Source of the DNA: Moniliophthora roreri
Lineage: Eukaryota > Basidiomycota > Agaricomycetes > Agaricales > Marasmiaceae
Direction of reading: 5' to 3'
Assembly: GCA_001466705.2 (NCBI GenBank)
Contig: LATX02000089.1
Location: forward strand, 372,001 to 436,000
Length of the DNA stretch: 64,000 bases
Shown here: in pieces, positions 45,631 to 58,939 of the stretch
Numbering within the stretch: position 1 is the stretch's first letter
Layout: each line of letters starts with the position of its first letter
Made by a program: the position numbers and the translations under genes
The notes under the pieces: generated by a model
Told to the model about the DNA's origin: nothing
The model's input: only the letters and a program-made list of their open reading frames with translations
The model's database searches: none

Positions 45631-47200
45631 CCGTCCGACCCACTCAGGTCTGGGTTTAGACTGGTCGAACATTCGGGCTAGATCGTGGTTTATGAACGGG
45701 TTTTGGGTTTATTGATGCGTAAGCTGTGGAACATGCATTTAAGAGCTAAAGACTTCCAATGTCCAACCACTAAAATCTCTCCATCATCGGTGGGTAGATT
45801 GCCGAACACTCCATGGAGATGCGCAGCAGTCCGCAATTTGATCACATAAGGCATTGAGTTTTGTGGTACCCGGACGCTTGCAGTTGTTCGAGAAAGCAGA
45901 TTGTGCTTGCAAGAGGGTGTTGGATCGGACTGAGAATGGTGGTCGTCAGTACGAGTAAGATGGACAAGAGTTCTACGCACTACTCCCATTATCATACGTG
46001 AAGCATCTTCGCTCATGTTCAAATCCACTCAAACATGTTTCATGCTACGTCCAAACCCGTTTGGTTGAACGTCGAGATGCTGTGAAGGCAAGGCCACGGC
46101 TATGGAGGACCGAACACTACCCACCACAGAGCATTCACCAGTCAATGGAATCGACTATATTCCCATCTTCCTGATCAGCGATAACTTTCTCTCCCGTTCC
46201 TTGCTGAAAGGGGAGCTATTCTGGACAGAGCGGTGGCCTCCAGAGTTCTTGTTTGTAGCTTTGGGTTCGAAGAGTCAGGCAAAGTTTCGGGTGTGAGAAG
46301 TAAACGTACCACAACCTCAAGAATCCTTTTAGCAAGACATTTTCGCAGTCCAAAATACGCAAACACTTTCAATTAATCAAACGGGGATGCGTAGCCCTAT
46401 CGTCGAGGACAACTATTAGCAAGATACTCGATAGAAAAGTGGTCGAGAAGATCATGCACCTGATTCGGTGTATGTCCAAGGGTTATCCTGAACACTGCTC
46501 ATTGTGGCGAGCTGACACGAATGACAGTATCCTTGCGGTAAAGCGTCCGCACCGTGATCCGTCACTGCCTGATTCGGTTTCTTCGCCGAACAAATAAGAT
46601 GCGCTATCATAGACAACCATCAGCAAAATGCCGCAAAGGCGATTGAGAATATTAACCCCACTGTCCTTCGTTCGTTCGCTGTCATGCTAACGATGAAAAC
46701 GTCAGTGGAACAATCATGGGCTACGAAGGTTTGTCAGCCTTTAATTCAGGCTGTCTAGTACGAGCCTTTGACGTACCCAGGATCATGATAGCCGAACACT
46801 ATATTCATCTGTTTATCCTCAAAACGTCGCTATCCTGAAAATCGGTCAATCAGAAACGAGAAGGGTTGATCAGAGAGCCAAAATACACACCATTTCGACC
46901 CATTAAAGCGACTTCATTTTTCAGGAAGCGTCTGGGGATAAGGACGTTCAGCAACTGACGATGCTACCGTTGGTCGACTTACCTAATTGACAATCAAACC
47001 GCTGTGTCCATTAAACAGGCCGACTGGACCTTTCCTCGAGATTGTCATGTTGCTCTGCATGGAGCTGAGGTTTCCGTTCAGGCGATAATCAGTCTTCAAC
47101 AGTGGAAGGAAGGTCCACTGGAAAAGGTATGAGAAAGCCAAGTAAAAAGAGCATTGTCCGTCTTTCTTGCTCATGGAGTATGCCATCTACGAGGCCCAAG
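45631..47200. other. Gene-free decayed region
   Basis: No supported gene; probably remnants of duplicated flanks. Confidence 0.4.
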
Positions 47201-48299
47201 AAGTACGAGGTTGAATATGTTGAGCGCTCATCAGATTTGGGAGATCAACGTACCCGGAAGAATTCACGACGAAACCTTGAGTCTTTGTCCAGCCCAACTC
47301 CAGAAACCTGCCGTCCTAGATTTCACAGATGTCACGCTTCCTCTAGAAGGGTCCTTCGATGTGATGGGGCAGGTGATAATTGAGGGGCTGGAAAAGGCGT
47401 AATGTACTGGAATACATTTGTTCACGAAACCCGAGTTGCTGCAGGGTCCGTTCCTGTCTCTAAGGATTCGGGACACGCACATGAGGACATGAATGAATCG
47501 GTCCATTCCTTGAGACAGCAACATCGTTATGCTGGGGTTCTTCTAGCCTCTTTCTATGCTTTGGGTAGATGGCACACACACATATATATATATCTATTAA
47601 AAGAAGGAGCTGCTTGGAAAGGCACGAGGCGGCAAGATAGGAATGCTCATTGCCGCACTATGACCTGACGAGCACGATTAGACATACTGAATGTTATTCA
47701 AAAGCACAAGCCAACGCACATGAAAACTTCAGCTTCTCATCAGAAAGTCGTATCCTTTGCCTCGTTGGAGGAAGCCAGTTAGCAGCTTGAATCAATAACG
47801 AGATTGAGATGGTGCCAAATATTGAGCAGTTTGCGGTGAAAACATACCTCTATTTGAGAATTGGATTATCTAGCATCTGCTACTTCTGAATCGTCCATGC
47901 CTCCGGAACCTCGTTATCACCCGCAGACTCCAGTCTTCTTCGATACTCAAGAAACGGTGCGGATCGGCGTGGGGTACTCGCGAGTATTAACACGGCAATG
48001 GCAGATCTAGCGTGCGAGACACTGATTCTCAGTGTTGTGGGAGTGAAGAGCTACTGGAGAGAGTGTGAGAAGACGATGACCAAGTAGAAACGGAAGAGAT
48101 ATACCCAAATTCAGTTAATACTCTGAGCGTTCGCCGGTCTGAGATGTTCTTCTGCCTGATCGATGATTAGACTTGTGGTATGGCGCGGCAGAGTGAATAT
48201 AGTCGTTCTTCAAATGTTTCACCAATAACGCTGACAAGGTGGGACGGTGAATTGGCAAACATTTGACGATCAAAATAGAAGCAACGTACTTGAGCCTAG

Positions 48300-48730
48300 G
48301 AACCCGTCATATTGGCTCTAGATGAACCCAGAATTGGACATCGCTTTCCAGCCGAGACACAAGGGGAGTCTTCTTCGACACGGGTTGGATGAGGATGAGC
48401 TGTAGTGAATAATATTCAGATTTGAGGAGGACCTGAGGTTCTTTTGGAAGGCAACGAACACTGTCGGACTCAAAGACTTCCCCTAAACTGTTGAACAAAG
48501 ATCGTATTCTGCATCGAAGCTGAAGGAAGGGCGTTCGTTGGGGTACATGCAAGGCAAGGCATCGAGGAATGCAAAATAGGTTACTCTGGTCCACAAGGAC
48601 GTTGGCGAGAGGTGAGTCAGAAGAATGGCAATCGTTGACCGAAAACCGAAAATTGGCATTTCCATTTGGGAAATTTCCCGGTCACACCGGCATTTGCTCG
48701 TATGGGATTTGTGACGCGCGTGACACACGA
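48300..48730 (-). pseudogene. Decayed exon-intron module, copy 1
   Basis: Minus-strand sequence shared with 51640-52010 and in part with 57500-57660. An intron-like segment beginning TGTTCGTTGCC and a CAACCCGTGTCGAAGAAGAC stretch recur. The trace RVTYFAF resembles the VMYFVYG exon of the membrane protein family. No intact frame. Confidence 0.4.
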
Positions 48731-48820
48731 GTGTTGAATCTAAACCCCATTTCCCGGTTATATCGGCGAAAAATGATTTTCCCGACGTAGGACGGATCTG
48801 CGCAGCCGTTGGGCGTTGAC

Positions 48821-48832
48821 TTATAAAATAAG
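48821..48832 (+). promoter_or_regulatory. TATA box of feruloyl esterase gene 2
   Basis: TTATAAAATAAG, same as in gene 1. The 48821-48893 leader differs from 42979-43052 at only a few positions. Confidence 0.65.
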
Positions 48833-48893
48833 TAAGGATCTGCTATCAAGTCCTTACAGAATCCCCCTCAATTCCTTTCGATTTCGCGCCGCG

Positions 48894-50642
48894 ATGCACC
48901 TTCCTCGCTTTGCGATCTCCGGCCTTCTCGCTGGGAGGTATACCTTCGATTTCGAATCCTCATGCGAGTCTTTGGCATCTCAAGTCGCAGAACTTCCCAA
49001 TACCACGGTCCTGCATACCCAGCTTGTCCCCGCTGGAACGAACATTACGTTCCCGCCGGAGGAATCTCACCCATCTTGCTTGGACAGAAGTGTGATCGTC
49101 TCGGCAGATATCTGTCGGATTTCGTTGAATGTGACGACCTCTGCGTCTTCACAGATCCGGATGGAATCCTGGCTGCCTAGTAATTGGACAGGAAGGTTTT
49201 TGAGTACTGGAAACGGTGGATTGGGAGGATGTGAGTTGCAGTTGTGTTTTTATCTCGAATCCTACTAATTGGAATGATAGGTATACAATACAGCGACATG
49301 GCGTACACGTCTTCTCTTGGCTTCGCAACTGTCGGTGCCAATAACGGTCATGAGGGAATGAGTGGTGCTGCTTTTTTAAACGCACCTGAAGTACTGGCCG
49401 ACTTTGCATACCGATCGTATGTCTACAAGAAAAGCATTCTACGTCGTTGTACTCACAAGCTCCTCGCAGGATCCATACCAACGTTGTTGTCGGCAAGGAA
49501 ATTACCGAGTTATTCTATGGCTCTCCTCACACAAAATCATACTATCTTGGTTGCTCAACTGGTGGTCGACAAGGCTTTAAATCTGTCCAGGATTTCCCAG
49601 AAGATTTCGATGGCGTCGTTGCCGGTGCGCCGGCGATCGACCAAATCAGGCTGTTTTCATGGGTGACTCACTTCTACAACATCACTGGGGCCACAGATTC
49701 GCCGACGTTCATTCCTGTGCCGACTTGGCTTACTACAATTCACCAGAACATCCTAGACCAGTGCGATAACATTGACGGCGTCAAGGACCTTGTGGTCGAG
49801 GACCCCAATCTCTGTAATTACGATCCAAGTGAGCTGTTGTGCGCTGATGACAGTACCAGCGGATGTCTCAGTGAGGCTCAAGTCGAGACGGTTAGGAAGG
49901 TCTTTTCGCCGTTCACAGACCCGGAGGGAAATTTCATCTTTTCTCGAGCCGTACCAGGCAGCGAGAGCAATGGTGTCAATTTCTACAGCGGCAGCCCGTT
50001 CCCCTTGGTGAGTTCTTTACAAACCCGTTTTACCTGTGTTGAGTTGCTGAATGGAACCGACTCGTAAAGGACTGGTTCCCCTACGTTGTATTCAGCGATC
50101 CTTCATTTGATACAGCTACGCTCACTTTTGAGGACTATGAACGCGCCATTGCACAGAACCCTTTCGATATCGCTACTCTTAAAGGCGATCTCTCCGCCTT
50201 CCAGTACCGTAATGGCAAACTCCTCACTTACCACGGTACAATTGACGGCACCATCCCGCCAGGCAATTCCGAGCGATACTATGAGCATGTCTCGAGCACG
50301 ATGAACCTCTCTCCTTCATCTCTCGACTCATTCTACCGCTTCTTCAGAATCAGTGGAATGAATCACTGCGCTGGAGGTGAAGGTGCATGGCAGATCGGAC
50401 AGGGTGTAGGAACGAGTTCGGGCACAGAGGTGAGCTTGGATCCAGAGGCTAATGTGTTGATGGCGATGGTAAGGTGGGTCGAGGAGGGTGTTGCACCGGA
50501 TACAATTTTGGGAACCAAGTTTGTCAATGATAGTGTGACGGCTGGGGTGGCGTTCAGCAGGCGCCATTGTCGATACCCGTTGAGAAATACGTATGATGGG
50601 ACCGGGGACAGTACGAAGCCGGAGAGTTGGTCTTGTCAATGA
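48894..50642 (+). CDS. Feruloyl esterase/tannase family protein 2, complete, 527 aa
   Basis: Tandem duplicate of the gene at 43053, same strand. Exons 48894-49230, 49281-49416, 49470-50007 and 50070-50642 join in frame. The catalytic Ser187 (GCSTGGRQG), Asp396 (GTIDGTIPP) and His436 (MNHCAGG) and the CS/HC cysteines are all present, so the protein should be active. It differs from gene 1 by scattered substitutions, a two-codon loss before the third intron (SGSPFPL versus NGSPFTLPL) and a six-residue gain (GTSSGTEVS) near the C-terminus. The N-terminus is the same weak signal-like sequence. Both copies have stayed open despite divergence, which suggests both are under selection. Confidence 0.9.
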
Positions 50643-51639
50643 CGAATAACTGGACGTACTTGACTGCATGTTAGAGTGGAAAGGAACGGACTGAACATTC
50701 ATTTCCCTCGTATAGTACTTACTCATTTAATGTGACCGTACTTGACATAATGGTAGTCTAAATTAATTGTCGAGTGCATGACAGTGATACATGTTACCTG
50801 GCATATCTCCCGTTCGACTCGAGAGCGACTAGGTTTCTTTCTCGTTCGGTGACATAAATCGCGGTATTGTACTGATTTCGTGCCTAGTAATCGTTATCAC
50901 ACAACGTATTGGCATCTCCGTTAAGGAAGATTATCGCTACTCTCGAATACATGCGAATAAGAGAAAATAAAAAGGCCATTCATTTTTCCGTTCACAATTC
51001 CGCTGTTTCCTTGCTCTTCACTTTGCCAAGTTCCCGATCCTGGTAGGTGCCTTCTAGAGGAATTACCGGCGAGACCGAGCACGCCGTCAGCGAGGCCTAG
51101 GAGGCGCGAGGTTGAATATATTGAGCATTCATCAGATTTGGGACGTCAACGTACCCGAGAGGTTCAAGAATTCATGGCGAAACCTTGAGTTTTCGTCCAG
51201 CCAGCTTTAGAAACCTATCATCATAGTTTCAATACACATCCTGATTTCTCTAAAAGGGTCCTTCGATACGGGATTAGTGATGGGCAGGTGAAAATTGAAG
51301 GGCCGGAAGAGGCGTAATGTACCGGAGTACATTCGTTCACGAAACCCAGGTCACTGCGGGTCCGTCCCTGTCACTAAGGATCTGGGACGCGCACATGAGG
51401 GAGCGAATGAATCGGTCCATTCGTTGAGACAGCAACATCGTTACGCTGGGGCCCTCCTAGCCTCTTCTTCTGCATGATCGGTGGTAGTTCTCCGAACAAC
51501 ATTTGCAAAGGGCGTCAGAAGGGATACAACCAATGCGAGTGTTGTTGATCGTTCCTCGAGTACTGTGCGTGAATAGAGAAGCAAACCACCTTCGGAGCTT
51601 CCAGTATTGATAAAGTGCTTGAGTAAATTTCTTTTGGTA
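50643..51639. other. 3' flank of feruloyl esterase gene 2 and repeat
   Basis: Initial 150 bp match the gene 1 flank; 51100-51475 is the second copy of the 350-bp repeat. No gene. Confidence 0.5.
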
Positions 51640-52010
51640 CATCGACAACGCTGACAAGGCCGGGCTTGGATGGCGAGTAAGCCGGCAAGCGTTGGATGAT
51701 CAAAAGGGAAGTAACATACTCGAGTACAGGTATCCATTGCCATGAAAAGCCCATCATACCCCCTCTCTAAGAGCCCGAATTGCTATTTGTTACTTGAACG
51801 TCGTTGAGGCGAGTCTTCTTCGACACGGGTTGGATGACGAAGCTACGGTAGATAATATTCAGAATTGGGAAAGATCTGAAGTTTCGGAGGTAACGAACGC
51901 ACCTCGACTCTCACAGCCTTTCTGTACCAGCTCTGAGAACATGTCAGAAGCCTTCTCTTCAAGATGATACGAGGACTGTATTCTGCACCAAAGAAGAGTT
52001 GAGGAAGAGC
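51640..52010 (-). pseudogene. Decayed exon-intron module, copy 2
   Basis: Diverged copy of 48240-48500, including the shared GAGTCTTCTTCGACACGG phrase and the GGTGCGTTCGTTACC donor-like sequence on the minus strand. No intact frame. Confidence 0.4.
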
Positions 52011-54038
52011 GTTCGTGGACCGGTGCCGGTGATGAGTTATTGATGACGCCGGCAGCGAGCGCCGGTCATCGAGGCCATATGACGACTTGAACGACTTGAA
52101 CGACTTGGTGAGTTGAGAGGAGGAGATATTGAAGTATTGAGGGTAGACGAGGGTGGTAAACGCGTGCGAGGGAAGACCATGGGAAAAAGCCGAATCAAGC
52201 GGCTGTCATGACGTATTTCGGCCCGTGACTTACGTGGGAACCACATTCTTCACCGTCTCTGAAGACATGCGCCCTCCTTTCAGTATGGGCAGAAGGTCGT
52301 GATCGGCAATCTGCAGAGCGACGAGGGAAGCCAGCTGCTAGTTACCAACCAAGATCTGACTGATCCGCATAATCTGACTGATAATTAATCGGCCCCTCAT
52401 CCCCGGCATCTAACGTTCACATTCTATATTGATTGAATCGTTCTCTTGGGGCGCTGGTTACCCGCCGAGTTTTCTCAGCTTTTATGGCGTTTAGGAGCCA
52501 TCTTGCTGATTGTCACGATGGGTATGAGTTTGTCTAGCGGAGAACTAGAATTTGGGTGCGCTCCTCATCTTTGTGATAATTCCTTCCTGCTTGGAATTAT
52601 CCTATTTGCAGAAATGGGGTTTTCGCTGCAATTACTGGCTCGCGAATTCGAGATTCTCACCGTTCCCAACTGATTCCGTCAGGACCACCGTGATCAATAT
52701 CAAGGCAGACAAGACGGCATCTAATTCAGTTAAGTTGGAATGAGGGCCAGAGAGTTTGATATGGCGCACGGAGAATACGGGACGGTTATGACCGAGGCGA
52801 GTTGCAAGGTCAGAAGATTTGTATAATCTACAGTAGGGCTGGAAAACATACTGTATAACGGTTACGGCCATACAATTTGATTGGTATAGACGGGTGACGG
52901 GCGCACACATACGGCCCATATAGTTGGTCGTTGAGGAGGTTGGTCGTTGAGGAGGCTGATGGTTACGATACGCGCCGTAATGCAGTCGTACTACGGGATA
53001 CAGGTAGAGAAAATGCAACACAATCACATTTTCAACCTTTCATTAGGGAGTACAAAATATGGAGAGTGTGAACAGAACCTTTCAAGAATACTGCTAGCAA
53101 ATGGCGATGAGGCGTATAATTTTAGAGCCCAAACAGGTAAGGGTTGGCACAGGCCTGTATCCCTATCCTCGTTCAACCCGCAAGTCTCTGCATCCCTGTA
53201 GTTGCAGGTGAGTGGTTCTATATTTAGGAACTAAATTCAGAGCAAATACCTGAGTCAGTTTTAAGATATACCTTTGTGCGTCGGTCCAATAAGACTGGAC
53301 ATCCCCACTGACAAGGAAAAATCTCTTTGCCGACGCATTATCATTTCCCAACTGTTTCCATGACTAGCATCCCTCTATCTTGGCCCTGGAGCTGCTCGAG
53401 AGTTGGCTCGGCTACAGCTGATCACTTCAGGATCTGCAATATTTCAAGTGTCTTCAGCAGTAAGCGACTTGTGAACAACACCTGTATTACAGCTGTATAT
53501 GGTATGGGTTGTTACGAGGTCAGCCATTCAGTACTTATGCCATATATCTGGACGACGACAACTCGATACGGGTACGGGAGGGACCCTTCAACCGTATTGA
53601 TATTCTGCATGTGAAAATCAGAGAAAGCGGGACTATCACCGGGTAGGTACCATCAGATCGGGATTGGAATTTGGTAATTTGGCAGTTATGCCGTAAAGGC
53701 CGCATCAAGTGCGAGGAGTTGCGGTAGGCCCGTGATGGCAAAGTGTAAATAAACGGTACGTGTCTCTCATCCCACAAGGCTGGATTTCTCTCTCCCAGAT
53801 TTTCTTGCTTGTTGGATATCGACTGCGTCAAGCAGCTTGATCGGACGTTGGAGGATGATCAATGTTGACCCGGGGTCATTACCACGTCACCGACAGTTAC
53901 TACGTTGTAAATCATCACTTGAAGGATTGGATCAATTTGCATCTCATCCTGTCGCATGGAAACCTGATGTTGGGGTATGATATGTATATTTATGAAGCTA
54001 CAGGGAAAACGACTGAAGATTTTTGCCATTCTCTCCCG
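52011..54038. other. Gene-free stretch upstream of the GH76 gene
   Basis: Short open stretches only; I see no family signal. Confidence 0.45.
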
Positions 54039-56486
54039 ATGATCCTTATGTTCTTTACATTCCTGCTTGCTCTACAATTATTCCCTTGCACTTCGGCACA
54101 GGAGGGTCAGACGCCAACAATTTCACAGCTTTGGGTGAGTGAATTACTCTGTTATCAAATATGAGCTGACCCATTTCTTGTAGAACCACAGTGTTACTCT
54201 GCCTTATCAAGATAGACTGCAGATTGCAAGAGATGCTGTTACAAAAAGTGCTTCAATGCTCACTTCGGATGGAATGGTTCCAGCCCGTAATGATCGCAGT
54301 GATCTCGACTTGACCTTTGCTGTCTATTCAACATTGGCCAACTTTGATGCAATAGCAAATGAGTCAAATTTCAAGACTATGGGACAGAACTTCTTTTCAA
54401 TATTTCAATATTCTACGAGTTGTCCTTCACTCCAGTGTGAAGGTGATGAGGTGACAAAGTGTGTTTCCTCTTCTGTAATCAACACTAGGACTGATACATG
54501 AATATTCAACAGAATTCTGTCATGTTTTTAGTGTTATTTATTGAAATTTTGATGAATAGGTCAAGTTTATGATGTGAGCTAGCCCAATTACCTGTAACTT
54601 TTCACTTATCAAGTTGCAAAGTCAACGGGGTTATGCTGCTATTCGTGGCTATTCAGCTTACCAGGAACAGGTGTTTCTGGAGGAAGCAGAAAGCATGTGG
54701 GGGCTAGCAAGCCAATACACCATCTCTGATGCAAACCCTCAATTGAGTTCTCTAAAGAACTTCTCTATTGTGGCAGAGTGTGAAGGGTGAGTTTGTCATA
54801 TTTTATTTCACACATACTATAGCCAAGTCACTATTCAGGAACACAGATTCTGGCCTGGCAGGTTTTGGGTCATCATCATCATTAATCAAACTACAGGGAG
54901 CTACTTTTAAGGTAAATAGTACTATTCTCTTGGAAACAGCAATATTCTTACCAACTTATAGAGTTCAAATGCAAGTGACACAGACATTAAACTATTTACT
55001 ACTGCGTAAGCTACTCTGGTTTCAAACTGATAAACATATACTAAAACTCATGACAGGCTATTTTTCCAGTAGGTGTTGCTATAAACTCTAGATAGTAGTG
55101 CTGATCACTGAGATGACAGGTTATCTGCCCTAATGGCAGAGGCAACAAATGGTCAAAACAGCTCATATATAGCTGCAGCACAACTATCAGCGGACTTTCT
55201 GAATGACGCAAAGAATTCAGGCTTGTATGATGGTGAATCTGGGCCAGATTTTGATTTAGAAGATACTGGAACAAGTGTACGTGAAGGTGACCGTCAAAAC
55301 TGTGGTCTTGGTGGTGTCAATTATGTGGTATCAGAAATATCAGTTTCTGGTCTTCTGATTGAGGGGCTATCTATTCTCTATTCAATTACTAACAACTCAA
55401 CATATAAGGATAGGTATGAAAATCACTGTATGCAGTTCTAAGATCTAACTCTAATCTTTTAGAATCATCACAGAAATCAAACTTTATATTGGATATCAAG
55501 AAAGAGGACAGTGGTCTCTTCCTTCTGGCATTCTTCAGAAAACCTGCTGTAAGCTACTGTCTGCATTTCATATGTTACAGCAGTTGATTACTTCTGCTGC
55601 CTTTAGACAATAACAGTGGTGATCCATTCATTCTCAGAGGCCTTAGTCAGGCAGCTAGAATTGAAATATTACCATCTGACATCTTGGAGTATGTGAAAGG
55701 ATTCATTGGAGTACAGGTATGAATGGAGTATTTGCTTTCTGTTTCATAAATAAATACTAATATTGTATTCAGTATAATGCTGTCCAAGCAGCATCCCAGA
55801 GCAATCACATCTATGGATGCAATTGGAATGGGCCACCACTGTCATCATTTGACTTTGATGTGACAAATCAAACAAGGGCAACACAATTGTTGGTGGATGG
55901 ACTATCTCTCTTTGAAGCACAGACTTCCTCAACTTCAATACCTTCACCCAATGTTACTTCCCCACCTGTGCCTACAGGACAGCCCAAGAGTCCAAAGTCA
56001 AGCACAGGGGTTATTGTTGGAGCTACTCTGGGAGGTGTTGCTGTGTTGTTCCTCATGGCTGTCACAATATGCTGCTTTCTTCGCCGACGAAGACACCAGT
56101 CATTGTTTAGTGAAAAGGCAGGTAAACAGGACAACAGCCCAGCTCCAGATGAAGCTATGATCATCTCACCCTTTGTTCATACAGCTGAAGTAGTTCAGCA
56201 TAAAGGGGATCATCATCATATATCCGGGTCAAGCACTGTGACAACACAGAAGGGAAGCAGTCAACATTCTGGAGTGGCATCTCCATCAATACAATCTGAA
56301 CCTAGCTATCATAGTGAAGCTAGAGAATCCCAACACTTGAGGCCCACAATGGTACCTTACCATAATGGATCAGAGGTTGACAGTAGCATGGTTTTACATC
56401 CTGACTTGGTTCGTCTGTTGTATCAGAGAATGTGGCAGCCAGGAAACAATGAAACCCCTCCCGACTATCAAAGTCAGGTGGGTTGA
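54039..56486 (+). CDS. GH76-type (alpha-1,6-mannanase-like) protein with signal peptide and C-terminal membrane anchor
   Basis: Likely cell-surface mannosidase-like protein of the kind Agaricomycetes carry in several copies. ATG 54039 begins a clear signal peptide (MILMFFTFLLALQLFPCTSAQ). The (alpha/alpha)6-type landmarks follow: SDLDLTFAVYSTLANFD, RGYAAIRGYSAYQEQVFLEEAE, FSIVAECEG, LSALMAEATNGQNSSYIAAA, SEISVSGLLIEGLSILYSIT, GDPFILRGL and EYVKGFIGVQYNAV. A Ser/Pro linker leads to one membrane helix (VIVGATLGGVAVLFLMAV) stopped by CFLRRRR. A cytoplasmic tail ends LVRLLYQRMWQPGNNETPPDYQ, typical of the family. I could not place the splice sites between 54420 and 54615 or at 54780-54900, so intactness is not proven. 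Its surroundings and its own codons are CpG-poor, unlike the esterases nearby. Confidence 0.75.
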
Positions 56487-58900
56487 ACAATTTTTTATCT
56501 GTACATATAGTAGGGGTGCAATAAATGTAGTTCTTTATACAAGGTCTTAAAGTGGTGCTTCAAGATTTCTGTGGCTATATTTTAGTAGTCAGGATCTAAT
56601 TTGTATACTGCCATCCCCAGATGACCAAAGCATCAAGCTACTGAATCCAGCTGTCCTGAAAGCTGTTATAGGTCGGAAAGGAATGAGAAGACATCAATTT
56701 AAACACTATACGTGCCTGGAGCTCTACTCGTGGTTCGGCATCTTCGGAATCATTCATGGGATAGGGAAGAGCACGCAGACTGCGGAATACGATGTGACGC
56801 AATCGGATGGCAGCCATCGCTAGGCCCTTCAAAAATGCTGTAGCAACACTGTAGGGTCTAGGCAAAACCATGAATCTATGATGTCCTGGTAGCCAGTGGA
56901 GAGTGATATGCCCAACGCCAACGCCGGTCTCTGGTAGGCAGAGTGCGTCCACCGTTCACATTCTCCGATTGGCGCCTTTTCGCAAAGGTAGATAACAGGG
57001 CAAGTGTGGTTGTTCGTTCTCAAATTGCCTTCATGGTTCATTGACGACGGCGGTCTGGACGGAACGTGAGGTGGAGAAAGCTGCCTAATCATAAGGCAAA
57101 CAACATACTCGAAGCCTAGGTACACAAAGAATGACAAAACCTAGCATATTTTCTCTAAGAACCATGCCTTGAACACCTAGGGACGAGCCTTCCTCCACAC
57201 GTATTGAGGTATCAGTATGAAGAACTACGGATAACCTTCGGAATGGAGGCGACCTTAGAGGCTCGGAAAGCAACTAACGCATCTCACTTCCTTCACACAC
57301 GTCCCTTGAGGCCAAGCGTCCAACGAGCACCTCATATTCTGGGCCAACTTCCATCTTCGGTGAAAAGTGCCTTTCTTCCTTCCAAAGCCAAAGACATGAG
57401 CCTACGATGACCGCTTAGAACCGCAAGAGACGTACCCAATACCGGTGACTACCTCGCTTTAATCTGACCGACGACGGCCTCGCGCAATAGCCAGGTATCC
57501 ATTGCGAATGTCACAAAAAATCAAATCTCCGACTTGGACGTCGATGTTGAGGAGGTTGAACTGTAGCGCAAAATCGATAATCTTCAGAATTAGAGGGGAC
57601 CTGAGGGCAACGAACGCACCTTTTTTTTTTTGCTTCACCAGATTAAACATTGAACGAACACCATGGAAAAAAATGCAATATCAATCCTGGCGCCGATGGA
57701 AAGTACCCTTGTTCTTTCCGAAACCTCGATGCTATGACGAAAACATGACTCAGCGATTCGGACAGGGTAGAACCGGAGAAGACAGACGTACCCAAACATC
57801 CCTGAAGGGGAAAGAGGGCCGTTCGGGGTTCTTTTGGCTGACTTTTCCGAGTGAAGGAGGCATACGTAGTAGCTATTCAATGATCGCTCTTTGGGTACTA
57901 TGCGCGAGTATCGTTCCAGTCAAGTTTGAGGAAATCAAATGTCGGAATTTTCCTTTGGATTATGACCATTATAAGGGGACGTTGAGCGGTAAGACGAGTA
58001 ATATACCTCATCTGGTATTCCCTCTAACCCCGGAACTTGCACGGAGCCTAGTCTTCAACTGCAGCCGGTCCATGATTGTTGGAGCGAGCAATACGACTCC
58101 CTTACGATAAAATGAAGTATCAGAATCAAAGACTCGGACGAGCTAACATTGACAAGCGCACCTCAAGAATCACGACTCCTCCAGGCATGGCAGGATTTTT
58201 TTGAAGGTGGAGCGAGTCTTGTGGGCTCACTGTGGCCGATATCGAATCTTGGTAACCTGACTGAAGGTCAGGATATGGCGAACGCCGAACAAAAAGTAAT
58301 GACGTACCCATTCCCGTTCTAAAAAAAAAACTCTCCAAACCTTCTACTTCAATCATTACGGGATTCAACAAGAGCTATTGCGTCCCACGGGCCCCCGCGT
58401 TTGTTCTAGTGTGACAATGAAGTGGACGGAAGTTGCGAAAGGTCCACCGATAACCCGAGATGGAAAAAGTAGTTTCATTGCTAAAACCGAGCTGAGGTGG
58501 AGGCAACGTACTCATACGCGCGATACGCGATGGCGGTGAAGAGAAAGGGTCGTCGCGTAATGTATCTGATAATTACAAGCTCTTCTACGGCACTTTTCCG
58601 CACCCGAAAAACGACGTAATTGAACGAGAAGACCAAGCGATTCTCAAAAACGAACACATCCTGGGAATTGAGCTCAGAACCCCCTGCAAGCTAACGTTCC
58701 TTGAGTTGCAGTCTGATGCTAAGCAGATGTAATAACCAACTACACCATGCCCATATTCTAGCATTCTCTCCCCATCCACCTCTCCCTTTTGCGACGCCGT
58801 CCTGTACACAAGGGTTTGGATTCCTCATATTGCAGCAGCTGTTCGAGGCGATAACGACGGAGGGATCGAGCATCGGGTGATAGGATACTTTGTTGCATCC
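56487..58900 (-). pseudogene. Decayed gene copies related to the membrane protein/exon-module family
   Basis: Minus-strand traces at 56830-57140 (SFFVYLGFEYVVCLM, and MNHEGNLRTNN matching MEHEGNLRTLD near 37400) and 57459-57660 (exon bounded by GGTGCGTTCGTTGCC and CTACAG). No intact gene. An open 202-codon stretch on the plus strand (57502-58110) lies opposite these traces and has no family signal. Confidence 0.35.
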
Positions 58901-58939
58901 TCGTAGGGTGTTTTATTGTAGCGGATCTTCTACGCGGCA

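Larger units (their letters stand above)
47205..51475 (+). repeat. Direct repeat flanking feruloyl esterase gene 2
   Basis: 47205-47560 and about 51100-51475 are diverged copies of the same 350-bp segment (shared phrases include TCATCAGATTTGGGA and TGAGACAGCAACATCGTTA). With the esterase copies this shows that the duplication unit was several kilobases long. Confidence 0.75.

Noticed and set aside
47575..47600. CA/TA microsatellite
   Set aside because: A short simple repeat (ACACACATATATATAT) of a kind expected anywhere; not informative.
57502..58110. Plus-strand open frame of 202 codons
   Set aside because: Opposite decayed minus-strand exon traces, composition not protein-like, no family signal or introns; a chance open frame.
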